Shown here piece by piece: positions 1 to 5,704 of a stretch of 8,650 bases of DNA. The notes beneath the pieces were generated by a model. That model was not told the origin of the DNA and did not search any database. It saw nothing but the letters and a program-made list of their open reading frames with translations. Source of the stretch: an uncultured Lacibacter sp. (GTDB lineage: Bacteria > Bacteroidota > Bacteroidia > Chitinophagales > Chitinophagaceae); the NCBI RefSeq assembly GCF_946479605.1, contig NZ_CAMLGT010000163.1, positions 1 to 8,650 of the forward strand, written 5' to 3'. Every line of letters begins with the position of its first letter. Position 1 is the stretch's first letter. A program made the translations under genes and the position numbers.

Positions 1-593
1 ATATACTTACTTGCCTTTGGAAAGTTTACAGCGGGCGGCGTTTGTTTCTTTGGATATTTTTCTCTGTTCTCTGCATCAAAGGTCCATTTGCCGCCGAGTG
101 GTTTGCCATCTTTCTCCAGCAATATTTTTCGAAGCTTGCGTTGATGTGTATAGAAATCGGTTTGGAAATAAGTTTTCTTTTTGCTGAAGTAATCAGCCAC
201 ATCATCCATCGTATTCAGAAAACCCGGTGTAGCATGAACAACGAGTTTGATCTTGTGTTGCAGACAGGTTTCGCTGATGCGTTTCAACAACCAGTTGTCG
301 GCCACATCTGCAATATGAATTTCAGTGATCTGTTGTTTTGCCAAAGAAGCAATCAGCTTGCGTACATCATTTTCTGCTTTGGTTGTTTCAATATAGTTGA
401 CGTTGTAACTATTTTCATTCAGCCATTGCGCATAAAACTGCATGGAAGCCCGGTGCAGCACCAGCTTTTGTTTGTGAAATTTGTATTGCCGGAAAAATAA
501 CCATTCCTCCACCAGGTACACGGTGCGGTTTTTATCCAGCGCCGGATGTGCTTTGAATAACTGGTGTGGGAAAATCAACGTAGCAGAACTCAT
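1..593 (-). CDS. Cryptochrome/photolyase-related protein (DPRP family), N-terminal part; truncated by window edge
   Basis: Reading the minus strand from the ATG at 593-591 gives 197 uninterrupted codons with no stop before the window edge, so the C-terminal part is missing. The protein begins MSSATLIFPHQLFKAHPALD and contains VYLVEEWLFF (residues 25-34) and HKQKLVLHRASM (40-51). Residues 167-177 read GGKWTFDAENR, the hallmark of the deoxyribodipyrimidine photolyase-related family (PF04244), which includes the iron-sulfur bacterial cryptochromes and (6-4) photolyases. Members bind FAD and act in the cytoplasm on UV photoproducts or as blue-light receptors. The FAD-binding helical region and the [4Fe-4S] cysteines lie beyond the edge, so repair versus sensing cannot be decided. 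The gene is divergent from a flavin reductase, 51 bp apart. The family assignment is firm and the exact activity is inference. Confidence 0.85.
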   Translation of the reverse strand, partial: MSSATLIFPHQLFKAHPALDKNRTVYLVEEWLFFRQYKFHKQKLVLHRASMQFYAQWLNENSYNVNYIETTKAENDVRKLIASLAKQQITEIHIADVADNWLLKRISETCLQHKIKLVVHATPGFLNTMDDVADYFSKKKTYFQTDFYTHQRKLRKILLEKDGKPLGGKWTFDAENREKYPKKQTPPAVNFPKASKY

Positions 594-644
594 AGAAAAA
601 CACAACAATTTTCTATGCAGAATGTTTAGCACCTAAAAAGAACA

Positions 645-1280
645 ATGGCTTTCTTCAGTCTGTCAGATATTCAAAGTTGGGAACGGTTTTACAGGGGTAA
701 TTTCATCAACAGTCTCAGCGGTTTTAAAAGCGCCAGTTTAATTGCAACGGTGAATAAAGCAGGCAACAGTAATCTCGCCATCTTCAGCAATATTGTACAC
801 ATTGGTGCCGATCCGGCACTCATTGGTTTTGTAAACAGGCCAAAAGAAGCGGCGCCACATACGCTCAGCAATATCGAAGCAACAGGACAGTATACAATCA
901 ATCTTATTCCGGCAAACCTTATTGAGCAGGCGCATCAAACCAGTGCGAAATATGCAGAAGAAGAGAGCGAATTCAAGGCGGTTGGTTTAACGGAAGAGTT
1001 CACCGAGTACAGCAAAGCGCCTTTTGTATTTGAAAGTCCGGTGAAGTATGCGATGGAGCTGAAAGAAATTATTCCCATCAAATTCAACAATACATTTTTT
1101 GTAATTGGTGCCGTAACGGGTGTGTTTGCAGATGAGCAGATCTTGGCAGCAGATGGTTTTCTTGACCTGGAGAAAGCCAACATTGTTACGTCGTTGGGTA
1201 TTGATGGGTATTATTCAACAGAAAAACTGGCGAGGTACAGTTATGCAAAGCCGGGCAGACAACTCAACCGTATTGATTAA
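645..1280 (+). CDS. Flavin reductase family protein (FMN-binding split barrel)
   Basis: This 211-residue protein has the layout of the flavin reductase-like/flavoredoxin family (PF01613), which binds FMN in a split-barrel fold and passes electrons from NAD(P)H or partner proteins to flavin. Visible family features are SASLIATVNKAGNSNLAIFS (29-48), where the family positions the flavin phosphate, GFVNRP (61-66), TLSNIEATGQYTINLI (73-88) and the C-terminal block LGIDGYYSTEKLARYSYAKP (184-203). The length is usual for the Bacteroidota branch of roughly 200-300 residues. The ATG at 645 is the natural start because it begins directly before the conserved N-terminus. The sirtuin follows 22 bp after the stop on the same strand, so the two are probably cotranscribed. 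The photolyase-related gene is divergent and also flavin dependent, which makes a shared flavin theme possible but unproven. The true substrate cannot be read from the sequence. Confidence 0.85.
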   Translation: MAFFSLSDIQSWERFYRGNFINSLSGFKSASLIATVNKAGNSNLAIFSNIVHIGADPALIGFVNRPKEAAPHTLSNIEATGQYTINLIPANLIEQAHQTSAKYAEEESEFKAVGLTEEFTEYSKAPFVFESPVKYAMELKEIIPIKFNNTFFVIGAVTGVFADEQILAADGFLDLEKANIVTSLGIDGYYSTEKLARYSYAKPGRQLNRID

Positions 1281-1302
1281 ACTCTTTCTTTATTTTTGAG
1301 GT

Positions 1303-1998
1303 ATGCAGAAAAAGAAACTGGTTGTATTAACAGGTGCCGGCATCAGTGCCGAAAGTGGTTTGCGTACATTTCGTGACAGCGATGGTTTGTGGGAAGGTTA
1401 CCAGATCGAAGACGTAGCAACACCACGTGCATGGCGCAAGAACCCGCAACTGGTACTCGATTTTTATAATTACAGAAGGAGAGATGTGTTGCAGGCGCAA
1501 CCGAATGCAGCACATATCGGATTAGCAGAACTGGAAAACGATTTTGATGTAACCATCATCACCCAAAACATCGATGATCTGCACGAACGTGGTGGTTCCA
1601 CCAATGTATTGCATTTGCATGGAGAAATTTTAAAAATGCGGAGCGAACGTAATGAAGAGTTGATCTATGCTATTACCGGCGATATTATGCTGGGCGATAA
1701 AGCCGAAGATGGTGCACAACTTCGTCCGCATATTGTTTGGTTTGAAGAAGCGGTGCCGATGATTGAAGTAGCAGTACCCATTGTGCAGCAGGCCGATTTT
1801 TTTGCTGTGGTGGGCACATCGTTGGTGGTATATCCTGCCGCTGGATTAATTACGGTTGCTGCTGATGCTATCCCTAAGTTTATCGTTGATAAAAAGATTC
1901 CTTATACCTCATCGGTGTACAATGTAAGAGCCATTGAAAAGCCTGCAACAGAAGGAGTGAAGGATCTGCATAGGCAATTGCTTTCATACCTGCAATAA
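1303..1998 (+). CDS. cobB: NAD-dependent protein deacylase, class III sirtuin lacking the zinc cysteines
   Basis: This is a complete sirtuin of 231 residues. The NAD-binding motif GAGISAESGLRTFRD lies at 11-25, TQNIDDLHERGG at 87-98, and the catalytic histidine is H106 in HLHGE. RPHIVWF (141-147) and GTSLVVYPAAG further on complete the Rossmann core. Y55 and R58 in FYNYRR match the YxxR pair that lets SIRT5 and E. coli CobB accept acidic acyl groups, so desuccinylation or demalonylation is expected besides deacetylation. The zinc module (about 111-140) has no cysteine, and the whole protein is cysteine-free, whereas classical sirtuins hold zinc with four. As I recall, other Bacteroidota sirtuins share this loss, so it need not mean inactivity. 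The usual FGE triplet reads FEE at 147-149. It follows the flavin reductase by 22 bp. GAGG lies too close to the ATG to be a good ribosome binding site. Confidence 0.92.
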   Translation: MQKKKLVVLTGAGISAESGLRTFRDSDGLWEGYQIEDVATPRAWRKNPQLVLDFYNYRRRDVLQAQPNAAHIGLAELENDFDVTIITQNIDDLHERGGSTNVLHLHGEILKMRSERNEELIYAITGDIMLGDKAEDGAQLRPHIVWFEEAVPMIEVAVPIVQQADFFAVVGTSLVVYPAAGLITVAADAIPKFIVDKKIPYTSSVYNVRAIEKPATEGVKDLHRQLLSYLQ

Positions 1999-2000
1999 AA

Positions 2001-2031
2001 AAGCGATCTGTTGTTCAGCAACTGATCGCTT
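2001..2031 (-). terminator. Hairpin terminator between convergent genes
   Basis: The arms AAGCGATC and GATCGCTT form an 8-bp stem, extended after a T-T mismatch by GTTG/CAAC around a 5-base loop. On the minus strand the stem is followed by a run of seven T, the classical intrinsic terminator form, so it best ends the antiporter transcript. On the plus strand the tract after the stem is weaker (TTGTAAAATAATTTTG), but the hairpin starts only 2 bp past the sirtuin stop and probably serves that transcript as well. Confidence 0.75.
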
Positions 2032-2051
2032 GTAAAATAATTTTGTGTTTG

Positions 2052-4295
2052 TCATGCGCTGATGGCGTCGATCGATTTTTTTTCGCCTACGATCCAAACC
2101 ACATCGCCTTCTTCAAATACAAATGTTGATTCAGGATTGAGGATACGTTCACCGTTTCGCTCAATGCCTACCACAAGTCCTTTTGTACTGTTTCGTATAC
2201 CTGAGTTACGAATGGTTTGATGCAAAAAAACAGAATCATTTTCAATGGTAAACTTATCAAGCTGCATTTCAATTTCTTCCTGGCTTTCAAGTAATTTTTT
2301 ATCCGGACGAAGGATCGCATTCAATTTCTTTTCCTGTGCATCGGTACATATAAAATATACTTTGTCGCCGGGGAATATCCGTTCCCAGCGTTGTGGTGAT
2401 GCAATGGTGATCTGTCCTCGTTTGATCATGGCTACATTTACGCCAATTGTTTCACGCCATCTTAATTCTTCCAGTGTTTTACCAAGAATAGATGCTGTTT
2501 CCGGCTCAATCACATAAGTGGTCATGTGTGCATCCCAGGGCGCCATGGCTGTATTCCGTTTGCTGGCTTGTGTTTCCAGTAACTTCAATTCTTCCTGCAG
2601 TTCACGGTCGTTGAGGTTGCGGATAAACCTGGTTTCAATTTTATCATACAACAGCTGTATTTTCTTTCGCATAATTGCGTAGATCATGATCATGATAGCT
2701 GCTGCATACAGTGCAATGGTGATAGAGAAAAAACGGTTGAGCAGGAAGATGACAAACGAAAGTGCCAATGCCAGTTTAATAAACCGCATCAGCCAAATGG
2801 GGCCACGGTATTTCTGTTGTGCATGAATACGCACAAACGATTCGTTCTGTTCATTGCGTACAATCAGTCCCCATAGGAACGGAGCCATTACAAGTAACGT
2901 AATACCCGCAGCTGTAATACCACCAAATGCATAGTTAGTATTGGTGGCAATCCACGGCGGCAGGTAGGTGGCAGAAGTATAAATGATCGCTCCGTTTATG
3001 ACACTGAAAAGAATAACATTAATGATGAAGGAACGGAGTAATACCTGCCAATCACTTACACTGGTGATGGTATGTGCTTCAGAGCTATACCGCTCCAGTG
3101 ATGCACGCCAGCGTTCCGGCAAATTCCTGTCAATAAAATTGTAAAACGGTGTACTTGCCTTGATGAGGTATGGTGTTGTAAACGTTGTAATTGCTGATAC
3201 TGCAATAATAGTGGGGTAAAGAAAATCACTTGTTACTTTTAAACTGGTACCCAATGCTGCAATGATAAAAGAGAATTCCCCGATCTGTGCAAGACTCATT
3301 CCTGTTTGTAATGATACTTTCAATCCATTACCTGATATCAATGCACCAAGGCCGGTAGTGAGAATTTTGCCAACAATGCAAATAACCGTGATGAGCAGGA
3401 TAGGAATGAGGTAATCAACAATTTGCGGAAGGTTCACCATCATACCAACCGATACAAAGAAGATCGCTCCAAACAGATCTTTAACCGGGTGAACAAGGTG
3501 TTCTATTTTTTCTGCTTTGGTTGTTTCTGCAAGCAACGAACCCATTACGAACGCACCAAGTGCAGGAGAGAAGCCAACTGCAGATGCAAGATAAACCATG
3601 AGTAAACACATGGCAATCGATACTACAAGCAGTGTTTCATCATTCATCAGGTTCTTTGCCTTTTTCAACAATGTGGGAATGAAAAAGATGCCGGCTACAA
3701 ACCAAAGAATCATGAAGAAGATAAGTTTCAAAATTGAAAGTCCCGTATCAATACTCAGGAATGTATTGCTTATTGCAAATGTTGAAAGCAAAACAAGCAA
3801 TGCAATGGCAATAATATCTTCAACAATGAGGATGCCGAATACAAGTGAGGCAAACTTTTTCTTCTTTAATCCTAATTCATCAACAGCTTTAATGATGATA
3901 GTGGTAGAAGAAACTGCAAGCGAAGCTCCGAGAAAAACCCGGTCCATTACAGGCCAGTTTAATAGTTGCCCCGTGATATAACCTAATGCAAACATCCCCA
4001 CTGCTTCAATAGCGGCAGCAACAGAGGATGAGCCGCCCACCTGCACCAGTTTTTTAAAGCTAAACTCCAAGCCTAAGCTGAACAATAAAAAAATAACACC
4101 TATCTCTGCCCATACCTGCACATTATGCACCTCAACAACAGATGGGAAAAAGGAAAAATTTTTGCTGATAAGGATACCTGCAAGAATATAGCCGAGAACA
4201 AGTGGCTGTTTCAGCTTTTTAAAAAGAAGTGTAGCAATAGCCGCCACGCCAAGAATGAGTGCAAGGTCAGTAATTAAATTCGGTAAATGATTCAT
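2052..4295 (-). CDS. CPA2 family cation:proton antiporter with extra membrane module and two TrkA_C domains
   Basis: This 747-residue inner-membrane transporter exchanges K+ or Na+ for protons. Residues about 8-382 form the Na+/H+ exchanger domain (PF00999). Visible signatures are KQPLVLGYILAGI (29-41), SLGLEFSFKKL (73-83), SSTTIIIKAVDELGL (129-143), E159-D160 in LIVEDIIAI at the expected ion-binding acidic pair, and GFSPALGAFVMGSLLAE (241-257). Residues about 417-440, 455-478, 502-519 and 524-543 add four further hydrophobic segments. Two regulatory TrkA_C domains follow, at about 592-660 and 680-747, each ending in the GD-V-hydrophobic pattern (GDKVYFI, GDVVWIV). There is no TrkA_N nucleotide-binding domain, unlike KefB and KefC, so gating by NAD(H) or glutathione adducts is not indicated; cyclic dinucleotides or other ligands may bind the RCK_C-type domains (inference). 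The start at 4295 has AGGA 6 bases upstream. Confidence 0.9.
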   Translation of the reverse strand: MNHLPNLITDLALILGVAAIATLLFKKLKQPLVLGYILAGILISKNFSFFPSVVEVHNVQVWAEIGVIFLLFSLGLEFSFKKLVQVGGSSSVAAAIEAVGMFALGYITGQLLNWPVMDRVFLGASLAVSSTTIIIKAVDELGLKKKKFASLVFGILIVEDIIAIALLVLLSTFAISNTFLSIDTGLSILKLIFFMILWFVAGIFFIPTLLKKAKNLMNDETLLVVSIAMCLLMVYLASAVGFSPALGAFVMGSLLAETTKAEKIEHLVHPVKDLFGAIFFVSVGMMVNLPQIVDYLIPILLITVICIVGKILTTGLGALISGNGLKVSLQTGMSLAQIGEFSFIIAALGTSLKVTSDFLYPTIIAVSAITTFTTPYLIKASTPFYNFIDRNLPERWRASLERYSSEAHTITSVSDWQVLLRSFIINVILFSVINGAIIYTSATYLPPWIATNTNYAFGGITAAGITLLVMAPFLWGLIVRNEQNESFVRIHAQQKYRGPIWLMRFIKLALALSFVIFLLNRFFSITIALYAAAIMIMIYAIMRKKIQLLYDKIETRFIRNLNDRELQEELKLLETQASKRNTAMAPWDAHMTTYVIEPETASILGKTLEELRWRETIGVNVAMIKRGQITIASPQRWERIFPGDKVYFICTDAQEKKLNAILRPDKKLLESQEEIEMQLDKFTIENDSVFLHQTIRNSGIRNSTKGLVVGIERNGERILNPESTFVFEEGDVVWIVGEKKSIDAISA

Positions 4296-4312
4296 TCAAA
4301 ATCCTGTTTTGA
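4296..4312 (-). promoter_or_regulatory. Ribosome binding site inside a small hairpin next to the antiporter start
   Basis: On the minus strand the 17 bases just before the ATG are the inverted repeat TCAAAA-CAGGA-TTTTGA. The AGGA in the loop is 6 bases from the ATG and is a good Shine-Dalgarno match. This both supports the chosen start and places the site in a 6-bp AT-rich stem-loop. Whether the fold matters in the cell is unknown; a stem this weak could form by chance. Confidence 0.4.
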
Positions 4313-4576
4313 TTCTTAAAGTGAACGATTAAGCAATGCCTGTGCTAAAAAATGCCCCACTGGTACGGAATTAAATCCGGGTGGATGTTGGGTTTAAAAT
4401 GAACCACAGCCCGGTAACCTGGTGTATAGGAATTTAGTTAGTGTACCCGTTCAAAAATAATGAAAAATGGCTAACGAACTATAGCAGGTATAACAGGATT
4501 TTAATGATGTTTCATTGATTTTCAATGCGATATTTTGCCGCATGCTTGCGCATGGCTGGTGGATAAACACAAATAA
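4313..4576. other. Non-coding gap between antiporter and transaldolase
   Basis: No convincing gene lies here; the only plus-strand ORF runs into the transaldolase gene antisense to it. The right part holds three small inverted repeats in a row: AATGA/TCATT (4503-4517), CATTGA/TCAATG with a TTT loop (4513-4527, overlapping the first), and a 7-bp stem with a 2-base bulge and TTGC loop (4537-4556). The left part should hold the antiporter promoter and 5' leader. I recognise no riboswitch or known RNA. Confidence 0.5.
4452..4459 (-). promoter_or_regulatory. Candidate -7 promoter element for the antiporter gene
   Basis: The minus strand reads TATTTTTG, an exact match to the Bacteroidota -7 consensus TAnnTTTG. 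No clear TTG is seen at the right distance for the -33 box. If used, it would give a leader of about 150 bases. In AT-rich DNA this match can easily be chance. Confidence 0.25.
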
Positions 4577-4610
4577 AAAAGCAAGCATTATGGGAACAAT
4601 GCTTGCTTTT
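4577..4610 (-). terminator. Strong intrinsic terminator of the transaldolase gene
   Basis: A perfect 13-bp stem (AAAAGCAAGCATT with AATGCTTGCTTTT) encloses an 8-base loop. On the minus strand it lies 22 bases after the transaldolase stop and is followed by TTTTTTATTTG, the normal form of a Rho-independent terminator. Its A/T symmetry lets it also work in the opposite direction. Confidence 0.85.
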
Positions 4611-4632
4611 AATATCAATGACTTGAGTAAAC

Positions 4633-5286
4633 TTATTGAAATTTCTTTGCGTCTTCTAAGAATTGCGCCAAGCCAATATCAGTCAACGGGTGCTTTAATA
4701 AACCTGTGATTGAACTCAACGGGCAGGTACAAACATGTGCACCCGCTTCAGCAGCCTGCACAATGTGCAATGGAGTGCGGATAGACGCTGCCAGAATTTC
4801 TGTTTCAAAACCCTGGAGTGAGTAAATGTTTGCAATCTGGCTGATGAGTTCCATACCATCCCAGCAACTGTCGTCAATACGGCCAATGAATGGAGACACA
4901 TACGTTGCGCCTGCTTTTGCAGCAAGGATAGCCTGGCCTGCGCTGAACACAAGTGTGCAGTTTGTTTTAATTCCGTTATCGCTGAACCATTTCAGGGCTT
5001 TAATACCGTCTTTGATCATGGGAACTTTCACCACAATGTTTGGATGAATAGCTGCGAGTTTTTTTCCTTCTTCCACAATACCGTCAAAATCGGTACTGAT
5101 CACTTCGGCGCTGATGTCGCCATCCACCATTTCACAAATGGTTTTATAATGCTGCATTACAGCTTCTGTTCCTTTAATGCCCACTTTGGCCATTAGAGAA
5201 GGATTGGTGGTTACACCATCAAGAATACCTAATTCATTTGCTTCTTTGATCTGGGAAAGATCGGCAGTGTCAATAAAAAACTTCAT
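4633..5286 (-). CDS. tal: Transaldolase, small TalC/FSA-type
   Basis: This 217-residue cytoplasmic (beta/alpha)8-barrel enzyme belongs to the short class I aldolase group that includes TalC/MipB and fructose-6-phosphate aldolase. It begins [10 protein letters not shown] and carries GVTTNPSL (24-31). The Schiff-base lysine is K87 in VVKVPM, followed by [12 protein letters not shown] (108-119), [11 protein letters not shown] (129-139) and AASIR (166-170). Two positions that separate the activities point to transaldolase: the SPF phenylalanine F133 (Tyr in E. coli FSA, Phe in TalB) and E61 in SAEV (Gln in E. coli FSA). It should therefore move dihydroxyacetone units between sedoheptulose 7-phosphate and glyceraldehyde 3-phosphate in the non-oxidative pentose phosphate pathway. 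The gene stands alone, with its own terminator downstream and the SRP RNA gene 74 bp upstream on the same strand. Confidence 0.93.
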   Translation of the reverse strand: MKFFIDTADLSQIKEANELGILDGVTTNPSLMAKVGIKGTEAVMQHYKTICEMVDGDISAEVISTDFDGIVEEGKKLAAIHPNIVVKVPMIKDGIKALKWFSDNGIKTNCTLVFSAGQAILAAKAGATYVSPFIGRIDDSCWDGMELISQIANIYSLQGFETEILAASIRTPLHIVQAAEAGAHVCTCPLSSITGLLKHPLTDIGLAQFLEDAKKFQ

Positions 5287-5302
5287 GGTAGAGTTTGTTG
5301 TT

Positions 5303-5344
5303 TTGAAGATGATAGAAATAATGGCTTGTAAGGGGCATCTTCAA
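5303..5344. repeat. 9-bp perfect inverted repeat upstream of the transaldolase gene
   Basis: TTGAAGATG at 5303-5311 and CATCTTCAA at 5336-5344 are perfect inverted copies with 24 bases between them, all inside the 74-bp space between the SRP RNA gene and the transaldolase start. It could be an operator for a dimeric regulator or a leader hairpin. One arm overlaps the candidate -33 box. Function is unknown. Confidence 0.5.
5313..5344 (-). promoter_or_regulatory. Weak candidate promoter for the transaldolase gene
   Basis: On the minus strand a TTG (5344-5342) is followed after 21 bases by TATTTCTA (5320-5313), a partial match to the Bacteroidota -33 TTG / -7 TAnnTTTG arrangement with fitting spacing. 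The -7 box lacks the full TTTG. It would give a leader of roughly 20 bases. Confidence 0.25.
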
Positions 5345-5347
5345 CAG

Positions 5348-5360
5348 AAAAATAAAAAAT
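5348..5360 (-). terminator. T-rich 3' end of the SRP RNA gene
   Basis: Directly after the closing arm CCTGCC of the SRP RNA terminal helix, the minus strand reads ATTTTTTATTTTT. A stable GC-containing helix followed by a T-run acts as an intrinsic terminator, and this would release the SRP RNA. Some read-through into the transaldolase gene is possible. Confidence 0.5.
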
Positions 5361-5455
5361 GGCAGGTTACTTACATCGCACCGCTACAACCGCCTACCCT
5401 TGCTGCGTTCCCACCCTGGGGGAGTTCAGCAGGAGCTGGTCGTGCAAGACCTGCC
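5361..5455 (-). ncRNA. ffs: Signal recognition particle RNA, small bacterial (4.5S-like) type
   Basis: This is the RNA part of the signal recognition particle. It binds Ffh and pairs the ribosome with FtsY for insertion of membrane proteins. The minus strand carries the domain IV hairpin in full: a CAGG side (5418-5415) and an AGCA side (5404-5401) of the symmetric loop, a 3-bp stem GTG/CGC, and a GGAA tetraloop (5411-5408). These match the E. coli arrangement CAGG-UCC-GGAA-GGA-AGCA position by position. TGAAC before and GGGTA after the hairpin also fit. The ends GGCAGGT and ACCTGCC pair over 7 bp, followed by CTTGCA with TGTAAG, closing a molecule of about 95 nt without an Alu domain. A -7 promoter box lies just upstream and a T-run downstream. 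Exact ends may differ by a few bases. Confidence 0.92.
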
Positions 5456-5459
5456 GGCG

Positions 5460-5467
5460 CAAAGATA
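5460..5467 (-). promoter_or_regulatory. ffs: -7 promoter element of the SRP RNA gene
   Basis: TATCTTTG on the minus strand matches the Bacteroidota consensus TAnnTTTG exactly and ends 4 bases before the first paired base of the SRP RNA, the expected distance to a transcription start. No standard TTG -33 box is evident; the upstream DNA is AT-rich with repeated AACTTT motifs. Confidence 0.6.
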
Positions 5468-5480
5468 GGGGAATGAGAGA

Positions 5481-5516
5481 AAAGTTTAAGGCTGAAAAGT
5501 TGAAAGTTTAAAGTTT
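5481..5516. repeat. Short AAAGTTT-like repeats upstream of the SRP RNA promoter
   Basis: AAAGTTT occurs at 5481-5487, 5503-5509 and 5510-5516, with the near copy AAAAGTTG at 5495-5502. This is low-complexity DNA. It could serve as an AT-rich upstream element for the strongly expressed ffs gene, but nothing proves this. Confidence 0.35.
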
Positions 5517-5529
5517 GTTATAACTAACG

Positions 5530-5570
5530 TGAGTTGCAGTTAGGTTTTTTTTAATACCAACTGCAACTCA
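5530..5570. repeat. 12-bp perfect inverted repeat with an eight-T loop
   Basis: TGAGTTGCAGTT (5530-5541) and AACTGCAACTCA (5559-5570) pair perfectly over 12 bp, and GGT/ACC can extend the stem inside after one bulged A. The loop holds a run of eight T. On the plus strand an alternative small hairpin, CTAAC/GTTAG (5524-5544), would be followed directly by that T-run, like a terminator that excludes the larger hairpin. On the minus strand it lies downstream of the T9SS plug gene and may stabilise or end that transcript. Confidence 0.6.
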
Positions 5571-5585
5571 TTGTGGTGTCAGCGT

Positions 5586-5618
5586 TGCGTCGCAATCCTT
5601 TCATTGTGTAGTACAATG
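5586..5618. repeat. Two adjacent small stem-loops in the gap after the plug gene
   Basis: TTGCG-T-CGCAA (5586-5596) is a near-perfect palindrome, and CATTGT-GTAGT-ACAATG (5602-5618) a 6-bp stem with a 5-base loop. A TTTTTT run follows at 5625-5630. Together with the preceding 12-bp inverted repeat they make most of this gap structured. No coding sequence is seen here. Confidence 0.4.
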
Positions 5619-5704
5619 GGCAGCTTTTTTCAAACAGCGCAAATGAGGTATGAACCAACTGCTGCAATAATGTGTCATATACACTTCAAAATGTAAGATA
5701 GTTA

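Noticed and set aside
42..500. Plus-strand open frame of 152 codons
   Set aside because: It lies antisense to the photolyase-related gene, whose minus-strand protein shows clear family motifs; the plus-strand protein has none.
1291..1298. TATTTTTG as a promoter for the sirtuin gene
   Set aside because: It matches the -7 consensus but lies 4 bases before the ATG, so transcription would start inside the gene, and the nearest TTG is only 15 bases upstream. Cotranscription with the flavin reductase is simpler.
3598..3981. Plus-strand open frame of 127 codons
   Set aside because: Antisense to the transmembrane part of the antiporter; its Ser/Met-rich sequence is what reversed membrane-helix codons give.
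4377..4415. CCGGG...CCCGG pairing in the antiporter leader as a riboswitch
   Set aside because: Only 5 bp plus 3 bp with a bulge around a long loop; no known riboswitch core motif is visible and chance pairing is likely.
4515..4709. Plus-strand open frame in the gap before the transaldolase
   Set aside because: It crosses the transaldolase terminator and runs into that gene antisense; no family resemblance and no ribosome binding site.
5177..5476. Plus-strand open frame across the SRP RNA region
   Set aside because: It is made of the antisense transaldolase N-terminus plus the complement of the SRP RNA; the proline/alanine-rich end is a GC artefact of the RNA gene.
5637..5704. GTGT-CATAT-ACAC small stem as a terminator of the plug gene
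   Set aside because: Four base pairs without a following T-run are too weak to support a terminator call.
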